A stretch of 10,624 nucleotides of DNA from assembly GCA_902796985.1 (NCBI GenBank), contig CADBRC010000093.1, positions 1 through 10,624 of the forward strand, in the 5' to 3' direction. The notes under the pieces are model-generated. The model searched no databases, was not told where the DNA came from, and saw nothing but the letters and a program-made list of their open reading frames with translations. This DNA comes from an uncultured Spirochaetaceae bacterium. GTDB taxonomy: Bacteria > Spirochaetota > Spirochaetia > Treponematales > Treponemataceae. Positions 1 through 10,100 of this stretch are shown one piece after another. The translations under genes were made by a program, and so were the position numbers. Every line of letters begins with the position of its first letter. The stretch's first letter is position 1.

Positions 1-60
1 ATAGACACCGCCCGCAGGAACCCATGTTCCCATGATCTCCTGCGGAACAGCCGTCAGCAT
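1..60 (-). CDS. Partial ORF at left edge, unidentified
   Basis: An open reading frame enters from the ATG at 60 on the minus strand and runs 20 codons to the window edge without a stop. The visible start reads MLTAVPQEIMGTWVPAG. A second in-frame ATG at 33 follows an AGGAG (41-37) by only three bases, so either start is possible. The frame is also open upstream of 60, so neither start is proven. The peptide is too short to assign to a family. It lies 35 bases downstream of the stop of the small minus-strand ORF at 96, which would fit two genes in one transcript. Existence as a gene is uncertain. Confidence 0.3.
   Translation of the reverse strand, partial: MLTAVPQEIMGTWVPAGGVY
12..45 (-). 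other. Inverted repeat around a possible start codon
   Basis: CCGCAGGA at 12-19 and TCCTGCGG at 38-45 are perfect 8-base inverted repeats around an 18-base loop. On the minus strand the upstream arm contains most of the AGGAG preceding the ATG at 33, and that ATG lies in the loop. If transcribed, the hairpin could hide the ribosome site. The match may also be chance in GC-rich coding DNA. Confidence 0.3.
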
Positions 61-95
61 ACCTGAACCATCTTGCTCGTGGCGGTGACAGGGAA

Positions 96-242
96 TCAGA
101 TGCCTGCGTTTTTGCCGGTAACCTTCAGGCTGTCTACGGCCTCCTGTACCTTCGGGCTGGGCGTGAAGCTGAGCCTGAATCCCGGGATGCTCGATTCCCC
201 CGGTCTGTCGCCGGTCGCGCAGCCGGAGACCCCGATGTACAT
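96..242 (-). CDS. Small lipoprotein-like ORF, start unclear
   Basis: The minus strand is open from 296 down to a TGA at 98-96, just after an in-frame TAA at 299-297. The only ATG is at 242, giving 48 residues that begin MYIGVSGCATGD and end SLKVTGKNAGI. Codon third positions are mostly G or C, as in the neighbouring real genes, which argues that this is or was coding. Codons 263-219 read as a hydrophobic stretch ending V-S-G-C, a lipobox-like motif with Cys at 221-219. A signal peptide would therefore need a start upstream of 242, but no ATG, GTG or TTG is in frame there. The gene may have lost its 5' end next to the alkD-like gene, or the lipobox may be coincidence. I do not recognise the protein. 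Confidence 0.35.
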   Translation of the reverse strand: MYIGVSGCATGDRPGESSIPGFRLSFTPSPKVQEAVDSLKVTGKNAGI

Positions 243-270
243 GGTACCCAGTCCCAGTACATCAACGGCA

Positions 271-298
271 TTGCCGTTCCGGAGTGGATACCTATTTT
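271..298 (+). promoter_or_regulatory. Possible promoter of the alkD-like gene
   Basis: TTGCCG (271-276) and TATTTT (293-298) are separated by 16 bases, each matching four of six bases of the housekeeping -35 and -10 boxes. The start would fall near 305, giving a short leader that contains the ribosome site at 315. It is a weak match, and its interest comes mainly from the overlapping dyad. Confidence 0.3.
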
Positions 299-304
299 AG
301 GTAT
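288..304. promoter_or_regulatory. Perfect 7+3+7 dyad, possible operator
   Basis: ATACCTA (288-294), a TTT spacer, and TAGGTAT (298-304) form a perfect inverted repeat. It overlaps the candidate -10 box and lies 10 bases before the GGAGGA ribosome site of the alkD-like gene. Perfect dyads of this size at a -10 box are typical of repressor operators. The stem is AT-rich and has no following T-run, so a terminator is unlikely. The protein that binds it, if any, is unknown. Confidence 0.4.
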
Positions 305-324
305 GCTGTTTTACGGAGGAGCTT

Positions 325-1026
325 ATGACACAGATTCAAAAAATTCTGTTTGAATATCAGGATGAAAAATACGCTGCCTTTTCCGCAAAGCTTGTGCCAA
401 CCCTGCCGCGCGAAATGTTTATCGGTGTGCGTTCGCCATGTTACAAAAAAATAGTCCGCCGGATGCATGAGCTGCCGCCTGCCGAGCTTCAGGCGTTCTT
501 TCAGGCGCTGCCTCATGAATACCACGAAGAAAACTGCCTTCACATTGCGCTCATAAACAAAATCAAACAGTATGATGAATGCCTTTCCGAACTCGAACGC
601 TTCCTGCCGTATATAAACAGCTGGGCGGTGAGCGACGGCCTCAATCCTCCTGCACTCAAAAAGAATAAGCAGAAGATTCTGCCGGAACTTGAGCAGTGGA
701 TTTGTGCCGATGCTCCGTATACCAAGCGTGTCGGCATGCTTCTTTTGATGAAGTATTTCCTTGATGAAGATTTCAGGCCGGAATATCTTGAGCTTCCGGC
801 CCGGATCCGGAGCGGAGAGTATTATGTAAACATGATGACCGCCTGGCTTTTTGCGGAGGCTCTTGTCAAGCAGTGGGATTCAGCGCTGCCATTTATCCAG
901 AACAACAGGCTTGATCCCTGGACTCACAACAAGGCTATTCAAAAAGCGTGCGAAAGTTTCAGGCTGTCTCCGGAGCACAAGGATTTTCTGAAATCGCTTA
1001 AAGTAAAGACTCCTCGGCATTTTTAG
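325..1026 (+). CDS. AlkD-like DNA alkylation repair protein
   Basis: This 233-residue protein resembles the AlkD family, HEAT-repeat DNA glycosylases that remove bulky or charged alkylated bases such as 3-methyl- and 7-methylguanine. The start at 325 is well placed, with GGAGGA at 315-320 and a four-base spacer. Residues 99-105 read SWAVSDG, giving W100 and D104 in the i, i+4 arrangement of the family's active-site Trp and Asp. R135 in the KRVGMLLL helix is the likely third catalytic-cleft residue, by analogy with Bacillus cereus AlkD. Length is normal for the family. The gene is clearly less GC-rich than its neighbours (25 and 30 G+C in two 60-base lines counted) and stands alone on its strand. 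Its last 29 bases overlap the 3' end of the convergent NUDIX gene. The family call is firm; the exact lesion is not determined. Confidence 0.85.
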   Translation: MTQIQKILFEYQDEKYAAFSAKLVPTLPREMFIGVRSPCYKKIVRRMHELPPAELQAFFQALPHEYHEENCLHIALINKIKQYDECLSELERFLPYINSWAVSDGLNPPALKKNKQKILPELEQWICADAPYTKRVGMLLLMKYFLDEDFRPEYLELPARIRSGEYYVNMMTAWLFAEALVKQWDSALPFIQNNRLDPWTHNKAIQKACESFRLSPEHKDFLKSLKVKTPRHF

Positions 1027-1504
1027 AGTTGTGAGCCAGTTGAAGTTTCCGTCCGTCCAGCACTGCCTCTTTCAGCTCGCTGCCGGTGTAGACCAGTTTG
1101 AGCGAGAAGAAGGGGACACAGCGGGCAAGCAAATCCAGAAAAATCTCGTCGCCTTTCCAATGCTCCAGTTCGTTAAGCTTTGCTATGGGAACCCACTCAA
1201 GCGTTCCCTCGTCGCAGTCTTTCAGCCCGCCCGTGAAACTGTCCGAGTGGAAGAGGTGCATGTACTCGCCCTCGCAGGTGTCTGACACAAAGGTGACGAT
1301 GCCGCAGTAGCGCATTCCCGTCAGCTCCAGCCCGGTCTCCTCGCGGACCTCCCGTGTCACGCAGTCCTCGGGACTTTCCCCTTCCTCGCAGTGGCCGCCT
1401 ATGCCAATCCACTTGTCCCTGTTGATGTCCCCGGTCTTCTTGACCCGGTGCAGCATCAGGTAGGACGAATCCCTTTCGATATAACAGAGCGTCGTATTCT
1501 GCAT
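998..1504 (-). CDS. NUDIX hydrolase (MutT-like)
   Basis: This 168-residue protein carries a complete Nudix box at residues 37-59, GX5EX7REUXEEXGU, with G37, E43, R51-E52 and E55-E56 all present. Such enzymes hydrolyse nucleoside diphosphates linked to another group; MutT members clear 8-oxo-dGTP. The substrate cannot be read from the sequence. I chose the ATG at 1504 because the family-like beta strand MQNTTLCYIERD starts there. The longer frame from 1543 would overlap the end of glpK. The glpK stop is 8 bases upstream, and AGGCGG (1514-1509) is a modest ribosome site that includes part of that stop codon. It is the last gene of the minus-strand series. Its end overlaps the alkD-like gene tail to tail, leaving no room for a terminator between them. 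Confidence 0.88.
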   Translation of the reverse strand: MQNTTLCYIERDSSYLMLHRVKKTGDINRDKWIGIGGHCEEGESPEDCVTREVREETGLELTGMRYCGIVTFVSDTCEGEYMHLFHSDSFTGGLKDCDEGTLEWVPIAKLNELEHWKGDEIFLDLLARCVPFFSLKLVYTGSELKEAVLDGRKLQLAHNSKNAEESLL

Positions 1505-1512
1505 CCTGCCGC

Positions 1513-3819
<2,307 letters not shown>

Positions 3820-3820
<1 letters not shown>

Positions 3821-4917
3821 TATTTTTTCAGCAGGGCGGCGAAGGGATTGTAGGTCTCTCCGTCGTCATCGGAAGCATGGGCCTTCTGGTACTCGGCGGC
3901 GTTGTCCTGCTCCTCGTTGGAAACAATCGGAGAGAGGGAAATCCTCTTCTCGTCCTCATCCACCCTGTCCACGGTGACGGTTATGTCATCACCGCTCTTG
4001 TAGACCTTCTTCAGGTTGGTATTGCGCTCTACGGGGAGCTGGGAGATGTGGACAAGGCCGTCAACGGCGGGGGCGAGGTTTATGAACAGGCCGAAGTCCG
4101 CCACGCGGCTGATTTTTCCTTCGATTTTCGTGCCGACAGGGAACTTCGCCTTGATGCCGTCCCAGGGGTCGGCCTCAAGAACCTTGGTGCTGAGGGAGAC
4201 TTTCTCCTTCGCCCAGTCAGCCCTGATAATCTTTGCCTCGACTTCCTGACCGATTTTGAGCACGTCATGCACGTCGTTCACGCGGACATGGCTTATCTCG
4301 GAGACAGGGAGCAGGGCCTCGAAGCCCTCTATGTTGACGAACGCACCGTAACTTTCGATCCTTGAAACCGTGCCTTTGACAACGGATCCGAGCTGGAGCT
4401 TCTGGGCGAGGGCAGCTTTTTTCTCTTCTGCCTCCGCAGCGAGGATTGCCCGGTTGGAAAGGACGATGTTCTTTCCCTCGTTCTTGTACTCCTGAATCTT
4501 GAAGGTCAGGTGCTTGCCGACGTATTCGGCGGGTTCCTTGCGCTCGCGGTAGCCCATCTGGCTGTAGGGGCAGAATGCCCTCGTGCTGCCTACCATGACC
4601 TCGAATCCGCCCTTGATTTCCTGCGTGACGTGGCCTTCGACGGGAACTCCGTTCTGGAATGCGCTTTCCAGCATGTCCTTGCCTGCGTTCTGCCCGGCGA
4701 GCTTGGTCGTGAAGTGCAGCTCGTCCCTCGTGGCCGAAGCAAAGTAAACCTTGATGCGGTCTCCTTCCTTTATGGAAACATTACCCGCATCGTCCGTGAA
4801 TTCGGACTTGTCTACGAATCCCTCGCTCTTGAGGCCGAGGTCTATGAATACCGTGTCTGACGAGACGGCGACTACCGTGGTTTCCACCATCTGTCCTATC
4901 TCAAACTGATTTCTCAT
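3820..4917 (-). CDS. Four-repeat S1 RNA-binding protein
   Basis: This 365-residue protein consists of about four S1 (OB-fold) repeats, near residues 6-75, 90-158, 176-246 and 258-330. Repeats 3 and 4 are most canonical: G-x-V-x-G-x-V-x-R-x-x-x-[YF]-G-[AL]-F-[VI]-N, then LLPVSEISH or LVHISQL. Repeat 2 is divergent. An acidic and polar tail (about 331-365) follows. S1 repeats bind single-stranded RNA. Ribosomal S1 in related organisms usually has more repeats and in treponemes can be fused to cytidylate kinase. I therefore call this a free-standing S1 protein, possibly an accessory translation factor, rather than the main rpsA. AAGG about 9 bases before the ATG at 4917 is a usable ribosome site. 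The 45-base gap to the upstream secreted-protein gene shows no hairpin. It overlaps queH by one base. Confidence 0.85.
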
Positions 4918-4962
4918 GCTAATCTACCTTATTTTATGGATATTATGAAGTGAATGCAGAAT

Positions 4963-5790
4963 CTATTTTTTCTTCTTTGATGAGTTTACGGGCTTTTCCT
5001 GATAGCCTGACTCATCCGCCTTGCGCTGTTCCACCAGCCTGTCTACGCCCCGTGTCCCCAGGTTTATGGAGAATCCCACGTAGACTTTCGCCGTCGCCTG
5101 GTTGTCCACCTCGTAGTTGAACCGCGTACCGCCGAAGTTCATGTGCGAGTGGCTGTACTTGACGCTCTGGAAGTCCACCCCGAGGTTCAGGCCCACCAGG
5201 TAGGTCGGCTTCGCGATGACCCAGCAGCGGTAACCCAGGTTGAAGTTGTAGCCGATGTTGCGTTCCTCAAAGGAGACCGTCACGTCATCCTTGGCGACTC
5301 CCCACTGTGCCGGCTTGATGAACTCCGAGCGCCGCAGGGTGAACATGGCTGACGGGAAGAAGCTGAACGAGTGCCGCCTGCCCAGATTCAGCCTGAGCAC
5401 CGGTCCGGCGCCGATGTTGTATTCGATTCCCTTTGTCAAATCTATGTCGAGGTCGGGGATGTCCGGGGCCCCCGTCGTGTCGAAGTTTGAAAACGTGTAT
5501 GTGGTGAACTTGCTCATGCTTCCGTCCACTCCGAAGCCGAAGTCGAGGAATCCCAGCGGGGAGCCGAGGAAGCTCACTATGGTCGCCTTGCCGCCGAGCG
5601 GGGTTTTGGTATCCCGTGCGAATTCCTCCATGCCCAGATAGGTAATGTCGTCGTCGGAGACTTTGAGGATGTCAGAGTTTTTGAAAGTGTTCTCGTAGCT
5701 TACCGAGATTTCCCAGTCCCCTGCATGGGCAAAGGCGGAGATGAATGCCAAGGAAACGATTATCAATAATTTTCTTGAGCAGGTTTTCAT
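4963..5790 (-). CDS. Secreted outer-membrane-type beta-barrel protein
   Basis: A clear signal peptide (KKL-like basic start, hydrophobic residues 8-20, then AHA at 21-23) predicts cleavage before G24. The remainder alternates polar and hydrophobic or aromatic residues in short strands separated by Gly, Asp and Asn turns, as in small outer-membrane beta-barrels of spirochaetes. There are no transmembrane helices. The last strand-like segment KVYVGFSINLG ends near residue 245. It is followed by a 30-residue charged tail ending in four lysines, so the protein does not finish with the terminal aromatic residue common in barrel proteins. There is no Shine-Dalgarno before the ATG at 5790, and a -10 box lies 8 bases upstream. 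It is first in the minus-strand series. No specific family is recognised. Confidence 0.75.
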   Translation of the reverse strand: MKTCSRKLLIIVSLAFISAFAHAGDWEISVSYENTFKNSDILKVSDDDITYLGMEEFARDTKTPLGGKATIVSFLGSPLGFLDFGFGVDGSMSKFTTYTFSNFDTTGAPDIPDLDIDLTKGIEYNIGAGPVLRLNLGRRHSFSFFPSAMFTLRRSEFIKPAQWGVAKDDVTVSFEERNIGYNFNLGYRCWVIAKPTYLVGLNLGVDFQSVKYSHSHMNFGGTRFNYEVDNQATAKVYVGFSINLGTRGVDRLVEQRKADESGYQEKPVNSSKKKK

Positions 5791-5798
5791 TTTGGGTC

Positions 5799-5827
5799 AG
5801 TATACAAAATTTGGAAAGATACTTCAA
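5799..5827 (-). promoter_or_regulatory. Promoter of the minus-strand operon, probably leaderless
   Basis: On the minus strand TTGAAG (5827-5822) and TATACT (5804-5799) are separated by exactly 17 bases, matching four and five of six consensus bases. Transcription would start near 5792, only about two bases before the ATG at 5790. No ribosome site exists in the eight bases between. Confidence 0.6.
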
Positions 5828-5851
5828 TACATCGCGGCAAAAATATATACT
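5823..5851 (+). promoter_or_regulatory. Promoter of sbcD operon, probably leaderless
   Basis: TATACT (5846-5851) is a strong -10 box, with TTCAAT (5823-5828) 17 bases upstream as a weak -35. The start would fall at 5858-5859, on or next to the sbcD ATG at 5859. The intervening GTTCCCC is pyrimidine-rich and cannot serve as a ribosome site. Its -35 overlaps that of the divergent promoter. Confidence 0.5.
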
Positions 5852-5858
5852 GTTCCCC

Positions 5859-7154
5859 ATGCGATTCATCCACACGGCGGACTGGCACCTGGGCAACAGG
5901 ATGCACGATACTGACAGGGCAGGGGAGACGGCGTCCTTCCTGTCCTGGCTCAAGGAGGAGATTGTCAGGCGGGAGGCGGACTGCCTGGTCATAGCGGGGG
6001 ACGTCTACGACGTGGCGAACCCTCCGAACGAGGCCAAAAAGCAGTACTGCGCCTTCCTCGCCTCCCTCATCGGGACCTGCTGCCGGAACGTCATCGTCGT
6101 TGGGGGCAACCACGACTCGGGCAGCCTGCTGGACACCGAAAAGAAGCTTTTTGAGGCGCTTGACATCCATGTGGTCGGCTCCCTTTCCGATCTGAAGCCA
6201 GAGGATATGCTCTTTGAGCTGAAGGGGAGGGGAGGGGAGGCAATCGGCATAGCCGCCGCAGTGCCTTACGCCCGTGAGCTGGAGCTGCGGGACTGCCTTC
6301 CCGGGGAGGCTGCGGACGGGGCCGTGTGCGATGCGGCCTACGGAGCCCTCTACCGGAGGCTCTGGGAGGCGGCCGACCGGATGCGGGCGGGGCGGGAGAT
6401 TCCCGTCATAGCGACCGGCCACCTCTACGCGGCGGGCCTTGAGGGGCGTTTTGCGGACTGCAGGGACACCGGCGGCTTTGATGACGGTACGAGGGCCGTG
6501 GATATACTGGGCAACCTGGGCCTGGTCAGCCCCGCCGTTTTTCCACCGGAATTCGACTACGTGGCCCTGGGGCACATCCATTACAGCACGATGGTCGCCG
6601 GGAACCCGAAAATCCGCTACTCCGGCTCTCCCTTTGTCATGGGATTTGATGAGGCGGCCTTTCCCCGGCATATCCTCTGCGTGGACTGCGAAGCGGGTAA
6701 GACCGAGGTCTGCAAGGTCGAGGTTCCCGCGTTCGCCAGATACCGGCGGCTGGAGGGCGGAATAGCCCATATAAAGGAAGAAATCGAGAGCCTGATTGCC
6801 GCGGGCAGCGGGTCTGGCGAGTTGAAATGCTACCTGGAGCTGTGCTACGAGCGCAGGGCCGGGGACCCGGGGCTTGACGCCCTTGAGGATGCCGTGGCCC
6901 GGTTGCCCCCGCATATCCGCGTGGTCAGCTGGAAGCGGAAGGATGTCCGGGCTGCGATACGCCGTGAGGGGTCGCTGGACGACAAAGAGCTCAGGAGCCT
7001 GAGCGACGAGGACATCTTCTCCAGCCTGATTCTGGACAATCCCCGCTGTCCTCCGCCGGAGGACGGGGCGGCCAGAAAGGAGTGGCTTGCCAGGTACCTG
7101 CCGCTTTTCCTGCAGGTCGCGGGCGAGGTCGAATCCGAGGGGGAGGCGAAATGA
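5859..7154 (+). CDS. sbcD: SbcD, Mre11-type nuclease subunit
   Basis: SbcD is the Mn-dependent nuclease of the SbcCD complex, which opens DNA hairpins and trims blocked double-strand ends. The 431-residue protein starts with the family's typical MRFIHTADWHLG. Metal-binding phosphoesterase motifs follow in order: D8-x-H10, GDVYD (D48), GGNHD (N84, H85, D86), GH at 187-188 and GHIH (H239, H241). The capping and C-terminal region follows. The open frame extends upstream to 5745, but the ATG at 5859 is the conserved start; it has no Shine-Dalgarno and lies 7 bases after a -10 box. The end overlaps sbcC by four bases (ATGA), so the two subunits are translationally coupled. The call is secure. Confidence 0.97.
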   Translation: MRFIHTADWHLGNRMHDTDRAGETASFLSWLKEEIVRREADCLVIAGDVYDVANPPNEAKKQYCAFLASLIGTCCRNVIVVGGNHDSGSLLDTEKKLFEALDIHVVGSLSDLKPEDMLFELKGRGGEAIGIAAAVPYARELELRDCLPGEAADGAVCDAAYGALYRRLWEAADRMRAGREIPVIATGHLYAAGLEGRFADCRDTGGFDDGTRAVDILGNLGLVSPAVFPPEFDYVALGHIHYSTMVAGNPKIRYSGSPFVMGFDEAAFPRHILCVDCEAGKTEVCKVEVPAFARYRRLEGGIAHIKEEIESLIAAGSGSGELKCYLELCYERRAGDPGLDALEDAVARLPPHIRVVSWKRKDVRAAIRREGSLDDKELRSLSDEDIFSSLILDNPRCPPPEDGAARKEWLARYLPLFLQVAGEVESEGEAK

Positions 7155-10100
7155 GGATACTGAAGATAGAGCTGGAGAACCTGAATTCCCTCAAAGGCTA
7201 CTGGAACATAGACCTAGAGCACCCCGACTACAAGCGGAACCACGACCTCTTCGTCATATCCGGGCCGACGGGGGCGGGCAAGACCACGATCCTTGACGCG
7301 ATAACCCTTGCCCTCTACGGCTGCACCCCCCGGCAGGAGTCGCTTGCCGGCAGCAACGAGATTATGACCCGGAGGACGGCTTCCTGCATGGCGCGGGTCA
7401 CCTACCGCTGCAGGGCCGGGACCTTCATCTCCGAGTTCCGCCAGAGGAGGGCGCGGGACAAAGCCGACGGTAAGCTGCAGCCGGTGGAATGCCAGATTAC
7501 AGATGCGGCAAGCGGGGAGATCATTTGCCCGCCGTGCAGGGCCAGCGTATTGGCCGAGAAAACCGAGCGGATCATACAGCTCAGCTACCGGCAGTTCTGT
7601 GCCTCCATCATGCTTGCCCAGGGGGAGTTCGACAAATTCCTGCTCGGTGATGACCGGGAACGCGCTGCAATCCTCGCGAAGATTACGGGGACGGAGCGGT
7701 TCAAGCTGATCGGCGCCCGTGTCGGGGAGCGGGCAAGCGAGAAGTTGAAGGCCATGAAGCTCGCCGAGGCACTCTACCAGACGCAGGCCCGGAAGCTTCT
7801 GGACGGGGAGCGGATTGAGGCGCTGAAAAAAGAGATGGCTCTGCTGGAAGAAAGGCTTGCCCGGAACGATGAGGCCATGCAGGAGGTCAGCTCCGCCCTC
7901 ATGTGGCTGCGTCAGCGCAGCGAATGCACGGCGAAGCTGGAGCTGGCAAAACGGGAACGGCTCTCGTATGAGGCTGACCGGAAGGCGTTCGGCGACGGCG
8001 AGCAGACCTTGGGGCGGATTGAGAAAGCCCGCTCCTGCAAGGCAGAATATCAGGGGCTGTTCCAGATCCGCGAGGGGCGGAGGCAGGATACGCGTGCCCT
8101 GGAGCAGGCCAGAAGCGCGCTCGGCAGTCTGGAGCAGGAGCTTGCCGCGTCCGTAGCCCGGGCTGAGGAAGCCGGTGCCAGCTGTGCCCGGATTGAGGCA
8201 GCCGTGGAAGATGCCCGCCCCTTGTGGAAGCTTGTCCGTGAGAAGGACGGCCTGCTCCGGCTGGCGGCCCAGAAAGAGAAGGCGGCGCAGGCTCAGGAGG
8301 AGGAGGGCAGAAAGCGGCTGGATACGGCCGTATCCGGTCAGGCTGCCTTGCAGAAAGAGCTTTCGGATTTGAGGACGCAGCTGGCCGGGGCGGATGCCTA
8401 CCTTGCGGAGCATGCCGCTGACGAGGAACTTTCTTCTATTATAACTACCCTGTCAGCCCTCGGGGACGGATGCACGGGCAGGTTCGGCAAGATAGAGATG
8501 CAGGAAGGCAGCCTGAATCTTGCCAGAGCAGAGAAGGAAAAGCTGCTTGCAAAGAAAGATGAAGACGAGGGGCGGCTCCGGGAAGCGGACGGTCAGCTCA
8601 AGTCCCTCATCTCCAGTAAGTACGAATCCGTCGCCCGCATACTCAGGGAGGGGCTTCAGGCGGGCAAGCCCTGTCCGGTCTGCGGTTCCCGGGAACATTC
8701 CCTTGCGGCGGACGGACAGGAGGCAGCCGGGGGTGGCCTGAGCCGGGAAGAGCAGACTCTCGGGGCGGACATCCTGTCCCTGAGCCATGCCGTTGACAGG
8801 GGACGGGAGGCCGTACAGGAGGACGAGAAAGGAATCCTCCTGCAGGATCAGAGAATCGGCCAGTATGAGAAGGACATCGCGGGCCTGAAAGCGGAACAGG
8901 CGGCGGATTTTGCAAAATTTCTTTCGATTATACAGGGCTGTTCTGTGGAATCTTCCGGACTGGAGGCCGCGAAGGACAAGTCCGCGTTCAAGGCTGCATT
9001 CTCCTCCGTTCTGTCCGTCCTTGAGGGCAGGAAGTCGGACTTTGATTCCAGGAGGCTCCGTAAAATCCAGCTGGAAAAGGACATCCAGGGCAGGCAGAGC
9101 AGTCTGGATTCCATAGACGTGGATGCCCGGAAAGCCGAATATGAGGAAGCCCGGCAGGCACACCTCCGCGTGGTGCAGGAGCGTGCCGTTCTGGACGGCG
9201 AGCGGCTCAAGCTTTTCGGAAACAAGGACGTGGACGAGGAAGAGTCCGCCCTTGTCAAGGAATCTGACAGGCTCCGCAAGGAGAAGGATGCCGCCGACAA
9301 GACATGCAGCGGCTTGCGGCAGAAGAAGGCTACCTTTGAGGGGCAGGCCGCACAGCTGGACAGGCGGCTTGCCGAGGCTGCCGGACAGGAGGAGCAGGCT
9401 TCCGCCCGCTTCCGGGAGGCCCTGGAACGCGCGGGCATTGCGGGCGAGGAGGAGTACCTCAGCTTCATACAGGACGAGCTGCGCTATGACTCCCTCCGCA
9501 GCAAGGCCGAGGAGCTCAAGGAACAGGACGCCAGGACGGCGGCCAATCTGGAATCCGCAGAGAAAGCCCTGAAGGACTGCCTTGCCCAGAACAAGACCGA
9601 CCGGAGCCTTGAGGAGCTGGATGAGCGGAAGAAGGAGCTTGAAGCGGTTGCTTCGACGGGCCGTGAGAAGATAGGCCAGGACAAGCAGATTCTGGAGGAC
9701 AACGAGAAGAACAAGGCGGATGCGGAGAAGGGGCGGGAAGCCTACGAAGCGGCCCGCGTGGAGTACGAGAACTGGCGGGTGATGAAGGAGATGGTCGGCA
9801 AGGGAGACGGCAGCGACCTTGAGGTATTCGTCCAGTCCCTCGCCTTTCAGAACCTGCTCGTCAAAGCTAACCGCTACCTCTTCGACATAACCGGACGCTA
9901 CCAGCTGGTGCAGGTTCCCGGCAGCGTGGGGTTCATGGTGCAGGACGTGAACTTTACGGGTGACAATGATGACCGCCCGGTTTCCAACATGAGCGGGGGC
10001 GAGAAGTTCATCATCAGCCTGTCCCTTGCGCTCGGCATTGCGGAGATGGCCAGCCGGAGCGTCAGCGTGGACTCCCTCTTTTTGGACGAAGGCTTCGGCA

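Noticed and set aside
197..201. Suspected frameshift in a C-run
   Set aside because: An apparent frame break came from a misread reverse complement; on recheck the minus frame is continuous from 296 to 96.
73..300. 75-codon plus-strand ORF before the alkD-like gene
   Set aside because: Pro/Ser-rich and opposite the minus-strand ORF with better coding character; no ribosome site.
4918..4962. Search for a terminator or promoter between the barrel gene and the S1 gene
   Set aside because: No hairpin and no convincing -35/-10 pair; only the ribosome site AAGG was found.
5745..5858. Upstream in-frame ATG for sbcD
   Set aside because: It would place 38 unrelated residues before the canonical MRFIHTADWHLG and overlap the divergent signal peptide gene.
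5787..6914. A 375-codon minus-strand open frame across sbcD
   Set aside because: Lies opposite well-supported sbcD motifs and starts far inside that gene; no recognisable domain.
7082..7150. Upstream in-frame ATG for sbcC
   Set aside because: Adds 23 Gly/Arg-rich residues inside sbcD; the ATG at 7151 has GGGAGG and the usual ATGA overlap.
7214..8413. A 399-codon minus-strand open frame inside sbcC
   Set aside because: Antisense shadow of the sbcC coding frame; no domain recognised.
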